A stretch of 35,196 nucleotides of DNA from positions 1 through 35,196 of the forward strand of contig JAPLIE010000102.1 of the NCBI GenBank assembly GCA_026389265.1, read 5' to 3'. The translations under genes and the position numbers were made by a program. This document shows positions 1 through 8,345 of the stretch, piece after piece (position 1 is the first letter of the stretch; every line of letters starts with the position of its first letter). The notes beneath the pieces were generated by a model. That model did not search any database. It saw only the letters and a list, made by a program, of their open reading frames with translations, and was not told the DNA's origin. This DNA comes from Cyanobacteriota bacterium. Lineage in GTDB: Bacteria; Cyanobacteriota; Cyanobacteriia; PCC-6307; Cyanobiaceae.

Positions 1-386
1 CAGCGGTCGGTCTCGCCCTTGCCATCGCCCTGCCAGGCCAGGCGCGTGTAGTGGTTGTAAACGGCCACCGCCAGCACCTTCTTGGCGTCCTCCTGGCCCA
101 CCACCTGGGCATCGAGAAAGCCGCGGATCTCCTGGGGCTTGGGCACCTGGGCCAGGGTGGGGGCCGGTTTGCTCTGTTTCTTGCTGGCCCCTTTGCGGTT
201 CGTTTCCGGGGCGGGCCGGCCGGCCGGATGGCCATGGCCTTCGACCAGCTCTTCATCGAGGATCTCGTTGCAGAGGTCGATGCACTCGTCGCAGATATAC
301 ACCCCTGGGCCGGCGATCAGCTTGCGCACCTGGTCCTGCGACTTGCCGCAGAAGGAGCACTTCAGGTGGGCATCGAACTTCGGCAT
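1..386 (-). CDS. clpX: ATP-dependent Clp protease ATP-binding subunit ClpX (5' part, runs off the left edge)
   Basis: ClpX is the AAA+ unfoldase that recognises substrates and feeds them into the ClpP chamber in the cytosol. Only about 128 N-terminal codons are present; the rest lies beyond base 1. The protein starts [15 protein letters not shown], and residues 10-40 carry the four cysteines (CxxC...CxxC) of the ClpX zinc-binding domain that dimerises and binds adaptors. A Pro/Lys-rich linker follows, then the start of the AAA+ module ([15 protein letters not shown], near residue 85). The ATG at 384-386 was chosen because ClpX proteins begin just before this [13 protein letters not shown] stretch. 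clpP lies upstream on the same strand, the usual clpP-clpX order, with a 211-bp gap that holds possible RNA hairpins. Walker motifs are outside the window, so integrity of the whole gene cannot be judged. Confidence 0.95.
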   Translation of the reverse strand, partial: MPKFDAHLKCSFCGKSQDQVRKLIAGPGVYICDECIDLCNEILDEELVEGHGHPAGRPAPETNRKGASKKQSKPAPTLAQVPKPQEIRGFLDAQVVGQEDAKKVLAVAVYNHYTRLAWQGDGKGETDR

Positions 387-554
387 CAGGCGACGGGAGC
401 GGTGACGGGCGGTGGCTGACCGGGATGGCTAGGAGGGGAGGAGGGTCAGCCTTGGAGGGCGTGGGCTTCGGGAGGGGGAGCCACCCCTGCCTTCAGGATC
501 ACCTGGAAGCGAGGGTTCGTCAGCGGTTCCTTAAGAAAGTCACCCAGGCGGGTC

Positions 555-593
555 ACCAGCGGGCTCCGAATGCAGAGCCCCGAGATCGCTGGT
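555..593 (-). other. stem-loop just downstream of clpP, in the clpP-clpX gap
   Basis: On the minus strand, right after the clpP stop codon, ACCAGC (593-588) can pair with GCTGGT (560-555), and inside it GGGCTC pairs with GAGCCC. The left arm carries a 7-nt bulge. No U-run follows, so a classical intrinsic terminator is not supported. It could be an RNA-processing or partial-termination element that sets clpX relative to clpP. A second, weaker pairing lies nearer clpX: GGCTGACC (414-421) with GGTCAGCC (444-451). Confidence 0.35.
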
Positions 594-597
594 CCGA

Positions 598-1287
598 TCA
601 GGAGGCCGAGTCGTCGACCACGCGATCGATCAGGCCGTATTCAACCGCCTCAGCGGGGGAAAGGAAGTAGTCGCGGTCGGTGTCCTCGGCGATCTTTTCC
701 AGCGGCTGGCCGGTGTGTTCGGCCATCAACCCGTTGAGGGTGTCCTTGAGAAAGAGGATTTCGCGGGCCTGGATCTCGATGTCAACGGCCTGGCCCTGGG
801 CGCCTCCGAGGGGCTGGTGGATCATGATTCGGGCATTGGGCAGGGCCAGGCGCTTGCCCTTGGTGCCGCCCGACAGGAGGAACGCGCCCATGCTGGCGGC
901 CAGCCCGTAGCAGATGGTCACCACGTCGGGGGCCACCTGCTGCATCGTGTCGTAGATGGCCAGGCCCGCTGTCACCGAACCGCCGGGGGAGTTGATGTAG
1001 ATCTGGATGTCCTTCTCGGGATCCTCGGCTTCGAGGAAGAGGAGCTGGGCCACCAGGGAATCGGCCACCTGGTCGTCGATGCCGGTGCCCATAAAGATGA
1101 TCCGCTCCCGCAGCAGGCGGGAATAGATATCGAAAGCGCGGTCGCCCCGGCCGGATTGCTCCACCACGGTGGGCAGCACACCGGGGCTGGCCACGGGCGC
1201 TGGGGTGAGGCCATTCCAGGGCAGCAATCCGGACCAGCGGCTGTGGACCGGGTGGTGGCGGAGGCCGCCGATTCCCCCGGTCAACAC
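598..1287 (-). CDS. clpP: ATP-dependent Clp protease proteolytic subunit ClpP
   Basis: ClpP is the serine peptidase of the Clp protease, degrading proteins delivered by ClpX or ClpC. The full catalytic triad is visible: Ser132 in GLAASMGAF, His157 in MIHQPLGG and Asp206 in EDTDRDYF, numbered from the start chosen here. The spacings of 25 and 49 residues match E. coli ClpP (97/122/171), so this is an active ClpP and not a ClpR pseudo-protease. The core begins near residue 38 ([23 protein letters not shown]). The start is uncertain because there is no ATG before the core. I chose GTG at 1285-1287 (229 aa); the open frame continues to another GTG at 1348-1350 (250 aa), and neither has a clear ribosome binding site. 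It is followed on the same strand by clpX and preceded by tig, a common cyanobacterial order linking folding and degradation. Confidence 0.93.
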   Translation of the reverse strand: MLTGGIGGLRHHPVHSRWSGLLPWNGLTPAPVASPGVLPTVVEQSGRGDRAFDIYSRLLRERIIFMGTGIDDQVADSLVAQLLFLEAEDPEKDIQIYINSPGGSVTAGLAIYDTMQQVAPDVVTICYGLAASMGAFLLSGGTKGKRLALPNARIMIHQPLGGAQGQAVDIEIQAREILFLKDTLNGLMAEHTGQPLEKIAEDTDRDYFLSPAEAVEYGLIDRVVDDSAS

Positions 1288-1464
1288 AATCCCGATGGGA
1301 TCCAGCGGGCTCGCGGTGGGGGTTCGGTCGTCGGTGCGGGGATGGATCACGCGGCGGAGACTCGCAAGGCAGAATCTCCGATCAATCTATGGGCTCCGCC
1401 GCTCGGGCGGTTCCCGCCTTCCGTTGCTCGCAGCTGGTCTCAGCCGCTGGTTTCAGCAGCCGGT

Positions 1465-2961
1465 TCAGTCGTCGGCTTTCTTGTCGGCTTTGGCGGGTTT
1501 CGCGCCGACCTCCTTCTTGGAGGCACTCTCGTTGCTTGCCTCGGCCGCCTTCGCCGGGCTGTCGCCGGAGGTCTCAGCCTCCGCATCCTCAGACGCGGCC
1601 GGCGCCTTTTCCGTGACCGTGCTGTTGGCCTCCAGCCACTCCAGCAGAGCCTCGCGCAGCAGGTCGTCGGCCACGGCGGTCCGCAGGCGGGCCGGATCGA
1701 TACGGTTGCCGTCGCTCAAGCCACGGCTCACTTCCCGCAGCTTGGCTTCCAGATCCTTTTCGGCCAACTCGATCTTCTCGGCGGTCGCCAGGGCCCGCAG
1801 GGCCAGGTTGCGGCGCAGGCGCTGCTCCGCTTCCGGCCGGGAGGTGTCCACCAGGCTGCGCACCAGATCCGGGGTGAAGAGCTTCTTCACATCCATGCCC
1901 TGCTGGGCGATCTGGCCGGCGGTTTGCTCGATCAGGGCGCGCACCTCTTCCTGCACCAGGGTTTCGGGCAGTTCCACCTCCAGCTGCTCAACCAGGGCCT
2001 CCAGCAGAGCCTCATGGCGGTTGCCGCGGTGGCGCCGCTCGGCGTCCTCCTTCAGACGGGCTTCCAGATCGGCTCGCAGGTCGGCCAAGGTGGGTTGGTC
2101 GCTGGCCTGTTGGGCGAAGGCGTCGTCGAGGGCGGGCAGTTCGCGGCTTTTGATGTCCAGCAGGGTGATCTCAAAGGAGGCTCCGCGCCCGGCGGCGTCC
2201 TCCTGGGGGTAGGACTCGGGGAAGGTGCAGCTCACCGTGCGGGTCTCGCCCGTGGCCAGGCCCAGGATTCCCTCCACGAAGCCGGGGATCATGCGGCCCT
2301 CTTCCAACTCCACCTCCATGCCATCGCTGCTGCCGCCCTCGATCGCGGCACCGGTGTCGGTGAAGCTGCCGCTGAAGGCGATGCGGGCCACGTCCCCGTT
2401 GGCAGCGGGGCGCCCTTCCACCGGAACCAGGGTGGCGAGCTGGCGGCGGGACTGCTCCAGCAGCTCATCCACCCGGGCTGGGTCGTAGGTCACCGCTTCG
2501 GCCTCGGCCTTCAGCCCCTTGGTGGCCTTCAGGGTCGGGGTGGGTTCCACATCGAGCTCCAGGGTGAAGCTGAGGTCGCTGCCGGGCTCAAACCGTTCCA
2601 GCACCCCCTCGAAACCCCCTTCCAGCACCGGGCGGCTCAAGGCAGCGATCTTCTCCTGCTCCATGGCTTCGCGGAACACGCTGTCCACCAGTTCCTCCAG
2701 GGCGGTGGCCCGCACCCGCAGGGTGCCGATCTGCTGCAGAAGGACCGAGCGGGGCACCTTCCCCTTGCGGAAGCCGGGCAGCTTCACGCTGCGGCTCAGC
2801 TGTTCCAGGGCCTGGTCGTAGCTGCTGCGGCAGCGGCCGCCCGGCACCGCCACCTCCACCGCCAGGCGGCTGTTCGGGCGCGGCTGGGTGCTCACCTTCA
2901 GACCTGCGCCGGTCGGGCTGGCGGCCGAGGCGGCGGGAGCGGAGCTGGCGGCAGGACTCAT
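1465..2961 (-). CDS. tig: trigger factor (ribosome-associated chaperone and peptidyl-prolyl isomerase)
   Basis: Trigger factor docks at the ribosome exit tunnel and shields nascent chains. The ribosome-binding signature GFRKGKVP is present in the N-terminal domain. It is followed by an FKBP-like isomerase region ([15 protein letters not shown]..., with [15 protein letters not shown]) and a long helical C-terminal chaperone region ([12 protein letters not shown]...). The last roughly 50 residues are an Ala/Lys/Glu/Ser-rich disordered tail ([18 protein letters not shown]...KADKKADD), as in many picocyanobacterial homologues. ATG at 2959-2961 gives 498 aa; a TTG eight codons upstream (2985) is possible but less likely. 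The next gene on the strand is clpP. Upstream is a 468-bp divergent region shared with asd. No frameshift or missing motif is seen. Confidence 0.95.
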   Translation of the reverse strand: MSPAASSAPAASAASPTGAGLKVSTQPRPNSRLAVEVAVPGGRCRSSYDQALEQLSRSVKLPGFRKGKVPRSVLLQQIGTLRVRATALEELVDSVFREAMEQEKIAALSRPVLEGGFEGVLERFEPGSDLSFTLELDVEPTPTLKATKGLKAEAEAVTYDPARVDELLEQSRRQLATLVPVEGRPAANGDVARIAFSGSFTDTGAAIEGGSSDGMEVELEEGRMIPGFVEGILGLATGETRTVSCTFPESYPQEDAAGRGASFEITLLDIKSRELPALDDAFAQQASDQPTLADLRADLEARLKEDAERRHRGNRHEALLEALVEQLEVELPETLVQEEVRALIEQTAGQIAQQGMDVKKLFTPDLVRSLVDTSRPEAEQRLRRNLALRALATAEKIELAEKDLEAKLREVSRGLSDGNRIDPARLRTAVADDLLREALLEWLEANSTVTEKAPAASEDAEAETSGDSPAKAAEASNESASKKEVGAKPAKADKKADD

Positions 2962-3429
2962 GGACGGGGCCGGTCGGCGGAGCAATCACCAATCCTAGAA
3001 AGTGGCAGTTTCGGCACCGGGGCGCGTATTGTGGGTTCGACGCACAGGCGTGTCGATATCCCCATCCGCTGCCGATCTATTTCAGGGCGGAGATTTTCTC
3101 AAAGGATGTGGTTTCAGCCCCATCCCTGCTCGCTGCAAGCCATCCGAGGTCCCCAGGGTTCGGCCAGGGCATCGGCTCCGAGATCCCTCCAGGCTCCCGC
3201 CGAGTCTGGATTCCTCCACAAGCACCACTCCATCCCTCTCTCAGCGCTCGCCCATCCCGACCCACCGTTCGTTGCAGCCGACCCCGATCTCGGCAACTCG
3301 CAGAGCTTCCGCCCCCTCATCGCATTCAGCACCGGAACGGCCGCTGAGCCAGCCAGCCCAACCCCTCATCATCGCCGGCCCCACCTCCGGAGCCCCAAAC
3401 TTCACCGCTTCCTTCTTGGTCCAGGTCCG
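2962..3429. other. 468-bp divergent gap between tig and asd, no gene seen
   Basis: This stretch separates the 5' ends of tig and asd and should hold both promoters. The asd reading frame is open right through it, but the translation is Ser/Pro/His/Arg-rich without family resemblance, as expected of unselected GC-rich DNA. On the minus strand TAGGAT (near 2993-2998) is a possible -10 element for tig, but no convincing -35 hexamer stands at the right distance. I see no strong hairpin, riboswitch or repeat. Confidence 0.5.
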
Positions 3430-4491
3430 TTGACAGCCCCATCTTCCGCACTCCAGAGCCCCGGAACCCTGCTTCCCCGACGTCCCCTGCGGGTTGCCGT
3501 GCTCGGCGCCACCGGGGCTGTGGGCCAGGAACTCCTTGCCCTGCTGGAGGAGCGCTGTTTTCCCGTGGCTGAGCTGCTGCCGCTGGCGTCTCCCCGTTCG
3601 GCCGGTCAGCAGGTGTCCTGGCAGGGCGAGAGTCTCACGGTGCAACCGGTGCAGGCCGGCTGTTTCACCGGGGTGGATCTGGTGCTCGCCTCGGCCGGGG
3701 GATCGGTGTCGCGGGCCTGGGCCCCCGAAGCGGTTGCCGCCGGGGCCGTGGTGATCGACAACTCCAGTGCTTTCCGGCTGGATCCCGACGTCCCCCTGGT
3801 GGTGCCTGAGGTGAACCCTGAAGCGGCCTTCCGCCACCGCGGTGTGATCGCCAACCCCAACTGCACCACGATCCTGCTCACCGTGGCCCTGGCTCCCCTG
3901 GCGGCCCGGCGGCCGATTCGGCGGGTGGTGATCAGCACCTACCAATCGGCCAGCGGCGCCGGCGCCCGGGCGATGGAGGAGCTGCGTCAGCTGAGCCGCA
4001 CCGTGCTGGATGGCGGGGAGCCGGAGAGCAGCGTGCTGCCCCATTCCCTGGCCTTCAATCTCTTTCTTCACAATTCGCCGCTGGAGCCGAGTGGTTACTG
4101 CGAGGAGGAGTTGAAGATGCTCAATGAGACCCGCAAGATCATGGAACTGCCGGATCTGCGCCTCACGGCCACTTGCGTGCGGGTGCCGGTGCTGCGGGCC
4201 CATTCCGAAGCGGTGAACATCGAATTCAGCGAACCTTTCCCGGTGGAGGAGGCCCGGGCCCTGCTGGCGGTGGCCCCCGGCGTGGAACTGATCGAGGACT
4301 TCGGCGCCAACCGCTTCCCGATGCCTACCGATGTGACCGGCCGCGATCCGGTGGCGGTGGGCCGCATTCGGCAGGATCTCAGTGAACCCAAGGCCCTGGA
4401 GCTCTGGCTCTGCGGCGATCAGATCCGCAAGGGGGCTGCTCTCAACGCGATTCAGATCGCCGAACTGCTCTGCAAGGAGGTCGAGGGTTGA
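3430..4491 (+). CDS. asd: aspartate-semialdehyde dehydrogenase
   Basis: Asd reduces aspartyl phosphate to aspartate semialdehyde with NADPH, the branch-point substrate for lysine/diaminopimelate, threonine and methionine. The N-terminal NADP-binding loop is GATGAVGQ (residues 26-33), the catalytic cysteine is Cys145 in [10 protein letters not shown], and the substrate-binding stretch [16 protein letters not shown] follows near residue 240. Length (353 aa) is close to the roughly 340 usual for cyanobacteria. The start is inferred: the frame is open far upstream, but similarity begins only at [12 protein letters not shown], and TTG at 3430 is the nearest plausible start, with a weak AGG upstream. 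The stop TGA overlaps the TTG of dapA, so the two are very likely cotranscribed and translationally coupled. lysC, which supplies the aspartyl phosphate, lies about 8.5 kb to the right on the other strand. Confidence 0.94.
   Translation: MTAPSSALQSPGTLLPRRPLRVAVLGATGAVGQELLALLEERCFPVAELLPLASPRSAGQQVSWQGESLTVQPVQAGCFTGVDLVLASAGGSVSRAWAPEAVAAGAVVIDNSSAFRLDPDVPLVVPEVNPEAAFRHRGVIANPNCTTILLTVALAPLAARRPIRRVVISTYQSASGAGARAMEELRQLSRTVLDGGEPESSVLPHSLAFNLFLHNSPLEPSGYCEEELKMLNETRKIMELPDLRLTATCVRVPVLRAHSEAVNIEFSEPFPVEEARALLAVAPGVELIEDFGANRFPMPTDVTGRDPVAVGRIRQDLSEPKALELWLCGDQIRKGAALNAIQIAELLCKEVEG
4474..4480 (+). promoter_or_regulatory. strong Shine-Dalgarno site for dapA inside the end of asd
   Basis: AAGGAGG lies inside the last codons of asd, 7 nt before the TTG start of dapA. 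Most other genes here lack such a site. It is consistent with reinitiation by ribosomes finishing asd at the overlapping TGA. Confidence 0.7.
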
Positions 4492-5420
4492 CCGCCATCT
4501 CCCCTGCCGCGATCAGCACGGCGCCCAGTGCCGAGGCGCCTTTCGGCCGCATCGTCACTGCGATGGTCACCCCCTTCGCTCCGGACGGCTCGGTGAATCT
4601 CGATCTGGCCGCCCGCCTGGCCGACCATCTGGTGCGGGAGGGCTCCGATGGCCTCGTGCTCTGTGGCACCACCGGCGAATCCCCCACCCTCAGCTGGGCC
4701 GAGCAGCACGCCCTCTTCGCCGCCGTGAAGGAGGCGGTGGGCGACCGGGCCGCTCTGCTGGCCGGTAGCGGCAGCAACTGCACCGCCGAAGCCGTGGAGG
4801 CCACGGCCGAGGCGGCCGCCCTCGGCGCCGATGGCGCCCTGGTGGTGGTGCCTTATTACAACCGCCCCCCCCAGGAAGGCCTGGAGGCCCATTTCCGGGC
4901 CGTCGCCGCGGCAGCCCCCGGCCTGCCGCTGATGCTTTACAACATCCCCGGTCGTACCGGCTGCAGCCTGGCGCCGGAGACCACGGCCCGCCTGCTGGAT
5001 CTGACCAATGTGGTGGCCTACAAGGCCGCCAGCGGCACCACCGAGGAGGTGAGCCGCCTGCGCCTGCTCTGCGGTGGTGAGCGGCTGGCGATCTACAGCG
5101 GCGATGACGCCCTCACCCTGCCGATGCTGGCCGTGGGCGCCGTGGGCGTGGTGAGTGTGGCCAGCCATGTGGCCGGACCGCAGATCCGCGAGCTGATCCA
5201 GGCCTTCCTGGCCGGCGATCACACCCTGGCTCTGGCCCGGCACGAAGCCCTGTTGCCCCTCCTCCAGGCCCTCTTCTGCACCTCCAATCCCATCCCCGTG
5301 AAGGCCGCCCTGGAGCTCGGCGGCTGGCCGGTGGGTGCTCCCCGTCTTCCCCTCGTCGCCGCTGACAGCACCGTGCGTGAACGCCTCTCCTCAATCCTGG
5401 CTGCCCTGCGTCCCACATGA
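4488..5420 (+). CDS. dapA: 4-hydroxy-tetrahydrodipicolinate synthase
   Basis: DapA condenses pyruvate with aspartate semialdehyde, the first step committed to diaminopimelate (peptidoglycan) and lysine. It is a TIM-barrel class I aldolase. Visible features are CGTTGES (residues 59-65) for substrate binding, Tyr151 in [10 protein letters not shown] and the Schiff-base Lys179 in VVAYKAASG; the Tyr-Lys distance of 28 matches E. coli DapA. The start is TTG at 4488-4490, overlapping the asd stop in TTGA, and is preceded by AAGGAGG at 4474-4480, about 7 nt away. This is one of the few strong Shine-Dalgarno sites in the window and it decides the start. The first 18 residues are a Ser/Ala/Pro-rich extension. 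The arrangement delivers the enzyme next to its substrate producer. At 310 aa it appears complete. Confidence 0.96.
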   Translation: MTAISPAAISTAPSAEAPFGRIVTAMVTPFAPDGSVNLDLAARLADHLVREGSDGLVLCGTTGESPTLSWAEQHALFAAVKEAVGDRAALLAGSGSNCTAEAVEATAEAAALGADGALVVVPYYNRPPQEGLEAHFRAVAAAAPGLPLMLYNIPGRTGCSLAPETTARLLDLTNVVAYKAASGTTEEVSRLRLLCGGERLAIYSGDDALTLPMLAVGAVGVVSVASHVAGPQIRELIQAFLAGDHTLALARHEALLPLLQALFCTSNPIPVKAALELGGWPVGAPRLPLVAADSTVRERLSSILAALRPT

Positions 5421-5550
5421 CGCCACGGCTCCCAATGGCCCGGCGGTCCTCGCCAGTCCCTCACCATCGGTCCCCCTCAGGCCAGCCCGAACGGGTCCGA
5501 TCCCAATCCAGCACCAGTCCAGATCAAGTTTTTCACTCTCCGGTTCCTAA

Positions 5551-7450
5551 ATGAGCAATTTGAACGGATCCCAGCCCGGTAACAACGGCCAAGCCAAAGG
5601 CCAGCCCGCCCTTCGGGTGATCCCCCTCGGCGGCCTGCATGAAATCGGCAAGAACACCTGCGTCTTCGAAGAAACGGATCCGCGGCATGATCGTGACCCA
5701 CGGGCACGAAGATCACATTGGTGGCATTCCCCACCACCTCAAGAATTTTAATATCCCGATCATCTACGGGCCTCGCCTTGCCCTCTCGATTCTCACCGGC
5801 AAGATGGAGGAAGCGGGGGTGATGGACCGCACCATCCTGCAGACCGTCTCTCCCCGCGAGGTGGTGAAGGTGGGTCAGCATTTTTCGGTGGAGTTCATCC
5901 GTAACACCCACTCGATGGCCGACAGCTACACGCTGGCGATCACCACTCCTGCTGGCGTGATTGTTTTCACCGGTGACTTCAAGTTCGACCACACTCCTGT
6001 GGACGGCGAGCACTTCGACATCGCTCGTCTTGCCCATTACGGCGAGCAGGGTGTGCTGTGTCTGTTCTCCGACTCCACGAACGCTGAACTGCCGGGCTTC
6101 TGTCCGCCGGAGCGTTCGGTATTCCCCCACCTGGATCGCCATATCTCCCAGGCTGAGGGTCGGGTGATCATCACCACCTTCGCTAGTTCGATCCATCGGG
6201 TCTCGATGATTCTCGAGTTGGCACTGAAGAACGGCCGCAAGGTGGGTCTGCTGGGCCGCTCCATGCTCAATGTGATCGCCAAGGCTCGCGAATTGGGCTA
6301 CATGCGTGCCCCGGATGAATTGTTTGTGCCGATCAAGCAGATCCGCGATCTGCCCGATCGCGAAACCCTGCTGCTGATGACCGGTAGCCAAGGTGAGCCG
6401 CTGGCGGCCCTGAGCCGCATCTCCCGCGGCGAACATCCCCAGGTGCAGGTCAAGAACAGCGACACGATCATCTTCTCCGCCAGCCCGATTCCGGGCAACA
6501 CCATCTCCGTGGTGAACACCATTGACCGGCTGATGATGCTCGGCGCCAAGGTGGTCTACGGCAAGGGGGAAGGCATTCACGTGTCTGGTCACAGCTTCCA
6601 GGAGGATCACAAGTTGATGCTGGCCCTGGCGCGGCCCAAGTTCTTTGTGCCCGTGCATGGCGAGCACCGCATGCTCGTGGCCCATGCCAAGACCGCCCAG
6701 TCGATGGGGATACCGGCCGACCACACTCTGATCATCGACAACGGCGATGTGGTGGAGCTCACCCCCGATTCGATTCGCAAGGGTGATCCGGTGAAGGCCG
6801 GCATTGAGCTGCTCGATGCTTCGCGCAACGGCATCGTTGACGCCCGCGTGCTCAAGGAGCGCCAGCAGCTGGCCGAGGACGGTGTGATCACCCTGCTGGC
6901 CGTGATCACCACCGATGGGGTGATGGCGGCGCCGCCCCGGGTGAATATCCGCGGCGTGGTGACCACCGCAGATGCCCGCAAGCTCTCGATCTGGGCCGAG
7001 CGCGAGATCACCTGGGTGCTCGAGAACCGCTGGAGCCAGCTCTCCCGCAACACCGGCGGCAAAGCCCCCGATGTCGACTGGGTGGGTGTGCAGCGGGAGG
7101 TGGAGCTGGGCCTGCAGCGCCGCCTGCGCCGCGAGCTCCAGGTGGAGCCCCTGATCATCTGCCTGGTGCAGCCCGCCCCAGCCGGAACGCCGGCCTATAA
7201 GGGCCGCGCCGATGTCGAGCCGGACAACCGCCCCGCTCCCCGGGGCCGTCGAGAGGTTGGCCGTGATGGCGGTCGGGAGCCAGGCCGTGAGCTGTCTCGG
7301 GAGCTGGTGAGGGATCCCGCCCGGGTGGCCGCGGCGGCACCAGCCCCCGCAGCCGCCGCCCCTGAGCCGAAGGACACCGCCCGTAGCGCCGACGAAGCCG
7401 AGCTCTCTGGCCGGACCCGCCGCCGTCGTTCCGCCGCCGTGGCCGGCTAG
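5551..7450 (+). pseudogene. rnj: ribonuclease J, disrupted by a frameshifting internal deletion
   Basis: RNase J is a metallo-beta-lactamase/beta-CASP ribonuclease with 5'-3' exo- and endonuclease activity in mRNA decay and RNA maturation. The 5' part (from ATG 5551) reads RVIPLGGLHEIGKNTCVFE, the canonical N-terminus. Directly after it, at about 5668-5674, the family segment that should follow is missing: about 35 residues carrying the first beta strands and the VDAGLAFP motif. The downstream sequence (KKRIRGMIVTHGHEDHIGG) continues in another frame. Frame 1 runs into missense and stops at 5749-5751; the rest is open in frame 2 to 7450. The shift fits a deletion of 3n+2 nt, roughly 100-110, the length being inferred from memory of the family. 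Everything after the junction looks intact. It may be a true mutation or an assembly error, because RNase J is usually important in cyanobacteria. Confidence 0.8.
5639..7450 (+). CDS. surviving open frame of the broken RNase J gene (metal-binding and beta-CASP parts)
   Basis: This is the part of rnj downstream of the deletion, open from ATG 5639 (out of frame with the true gene until the junction) or from ATG 5687 (MIVTHGHEDH). It retains the metal-binding HGHEDH motif, the TGDFKFD aspartate motif, the beta-CASP domain (SDSTNAE... to the SGHSFQED region) and the late histidine motif VHGEHRML. The C-terminal domain ends in a low-complexity Arg/Gly/Glu then Ala/Pro tail from about base 7200 (GRREVGRDGGREPGRELSREL...), as in other picocyanobacterial RNases J. 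Without the first strands of the metallo-beta-lactamase fold the product is unlikely to fold as an active enzyme. An automated annotation would probably call this a short RNase J. Confidence 0.55.
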   Translation: MKSARTPASSKKRIRGMIVTHGHEDHIGGIPHHLKNFNIPIIYGPRLALSILTGKMEEAGVMDRTILQTVSPREVVKVGQHFSVEFIRNTHSMADSYTLAITTPAGVIVFTGDFKFDHTPVDGEHFDIARLAHYGEQGVLCLFSDSTNAELPGFCPPERSVFPHLDRHISQAEGRVIITTFASSIHRVSMILELALKNGRKVGLLGRSMLNVIAKARELGYMRAPDELFVPIKQIRDLPDRETLLLMTGSQGEPLAALSRISRGEHPQVQVKNSDTIIFSASPIPGNTISVVNTIDRLMMLGAKVVYGKGEGIHVSGHSFQEDHKLMLALARPKFFVPVHGEHRMLVAHAKTAQSMGIPADHTLIIDNGDVVELTPDSIRKGDPVKAGIELLDASRNGIVDARVLKERQQLAEDGVITLLAVITTDGVMAAPPRVNIRGVVTTADARKLSIWAEREITWVLENRWSQLSRNTGGKAPDVDWVGVQREVELGLQRRLRRELQVEPLIICLVQPAPAGTPAYKGRADVEPDNRPAPRGRREVGRDGGREPGRELSRELVRDPARVAAAAPAPAAAAPEPKDTARSADEAELSGRTRRRRSAAVAG

Positions 7451-7457
7451 ACCGGCC
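7441..7457. terminator. perfect GC hairpin filling the gap between convergent genes
   Basis: GGCCGG-CTAGA-CCGGCC forms a 6-bp perfect stem with a 5-nt loop. The loop contains the rnj stop codon (TAG 7448-7450), and the right arm ends one base before the stop of the gene on the other strand (7458). The symmetry suits a two-way transcription barrier, but no T-run follows on either strand, so classical intrinsic termination is not shown. Confidence 0.4.
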
Positions 7458-8345
7458 TCAAGGCGTCACCACCACCCGGAGCAGGCCAGCGATCAGCTCC
7501 GGGTCCTCCATCAGATCGTCCGCCTCCTCAAGGGAATCGGCTGGTGCAGGGGTCACGCCCATCTGGGTCGCTGTTCCATCCCCTCGGTGGGCTGTATGGC
7601 GTTCGCGGATGCGCGTGAGTTCAATCTCCAGCTCCTCGGCCAGTCTCGGATCAGCCTGCGCCACCTCCACCAGTTCCGGTTCCTCTACCACCTCCACCTC
7701 AAGGCTGGGCACCAACTCCCCGATGGTCGTGCCAGGCGCGGCGAGCATGCCTCCTACCTCGGTCTGGATAGCTTTCTCCAGGCGGATCGGTGCATCCAGC
7801 CAGGGGGTGGCGGCCTCGGTGATCGCTTCCGCTGCGGTGCCGGCCCGGGGAATCCATTGCCCCTGGCTATCGAGGATCTGATCCCCCAGCGGTTCCGCCG
7901 TGGGTTCGATCGCTGCTCGGGGGAAAAGTTCCTGAGCCACCCTGGGCGAAGCGGCCGCAGCAGCGGAGGCGCCAGTTGCAGTTGCTGGGGCCGTGGTGAA
8001 CATCCCAGCGGCGGCCTCGGAGGCCGCTGGCTTGACCGTCGGCTGGCAGTAGGGCAGGGCCTCCTCGGCGATCCGCCGTAGGTCCGGATCCTCCGAACCG
8101 GCGAGTAGCGCCTGGTAGTGGGGCAGGGCGGCGGCAGGGTCGCGGAGTCCGTAGAGGTGGGCGTGGCCCAGCAGCAGGTGCGCCCGGCTGGCCAGATCAG
8201 CGGTCACGGGATCGGGATCATTGCTCAGATCGGCGATCAGCTGGCCTCCCTGTTCCAGCACATCCGGCCAGCGATCTTCGGTGTAGGCCCGTTCGAGTTC
8301 CGCGTAGCGCTCGCCGGGGTCATTCGCCAGGGGGGATGGGGCCAT
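7458..8345 (-). CDS. hypothetical protein with TPR-like N-terminus
   Basis: I do not recognise a named family. From ATG 8343-8345 the product is 295 aa. Residues 1-100 are helical and resemble tetratricopeptide repeats (ERYAELERAYTEDRWPDVLEQGGQLIADL..., then LLLGHAHLYGLRDPAAALPHYQALL), suggesting a protein-interaction scaffold. Residues 105-150 are Ala/Thr/Ser-rich and probably disordered. The C-terminal part is strongly acidic (EVEVVEEPELVEVAQADPRLAEELEIEL, with DSLEEADDLMEDPELIAGLLR at the end). No signal peptide or membrane segment is seen. The frame is open to 8504, but that part overlaps tilS out of frame. With the chosen start it overlaps the 3' end of tilS by 26 nt on the same strand, so the pair is probably cotranscribed and coupled. 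It faces rnj tail to tail. Confidence 0.8.
   Translation of the reverse strand: MAPSPLANDPGERYAELERAYTEDRWPDVLEQGGQLIADLSNDPDPVTADLASRAHLLLGHAHLYGLRDPAAALPHYQALLAGSEDPDLRRIAEEALPYCQPTVKPAASEAAAGMFTTAPATATGASAAAAASPRVAQELFPRAAIEPTAEPLGDQILDSQGQWIPRAGTAAEAITEAATPWLDAPIRLEKAIQTEVGGMLAAPGTTIGELVPSLEVEVVEEPELVEVAQADPRLAEELEIELTRIRERHTAHRGDGTATQMGVTPAPADSLEEADDLMEDPELIAGLLRVVVTP

Noticed and set aside
1288-1350. Longer N-terminus of ClpP from GTG 1348
   Set aside because: These 21 codons add sequence rich in Pro/Thr/Asp and unlike the family; the start remains uncertain, but a shorter form is more likely.
715-3429. A very long open frame in the asd frame, running antisense through clpP and tig
   Set aside because: The opposite strand encodes clear ClpP and trigger factor. 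The frame is open because GC-rich codon use suppresses stops, and its translation matches nothing.
5551-7450. Programmed ribosomal frameshifting in rnj
   Set aside because: There is no slippery heptamer at the junction, and a whole segment of the protein is missing; a simple frameshift would not restore it.
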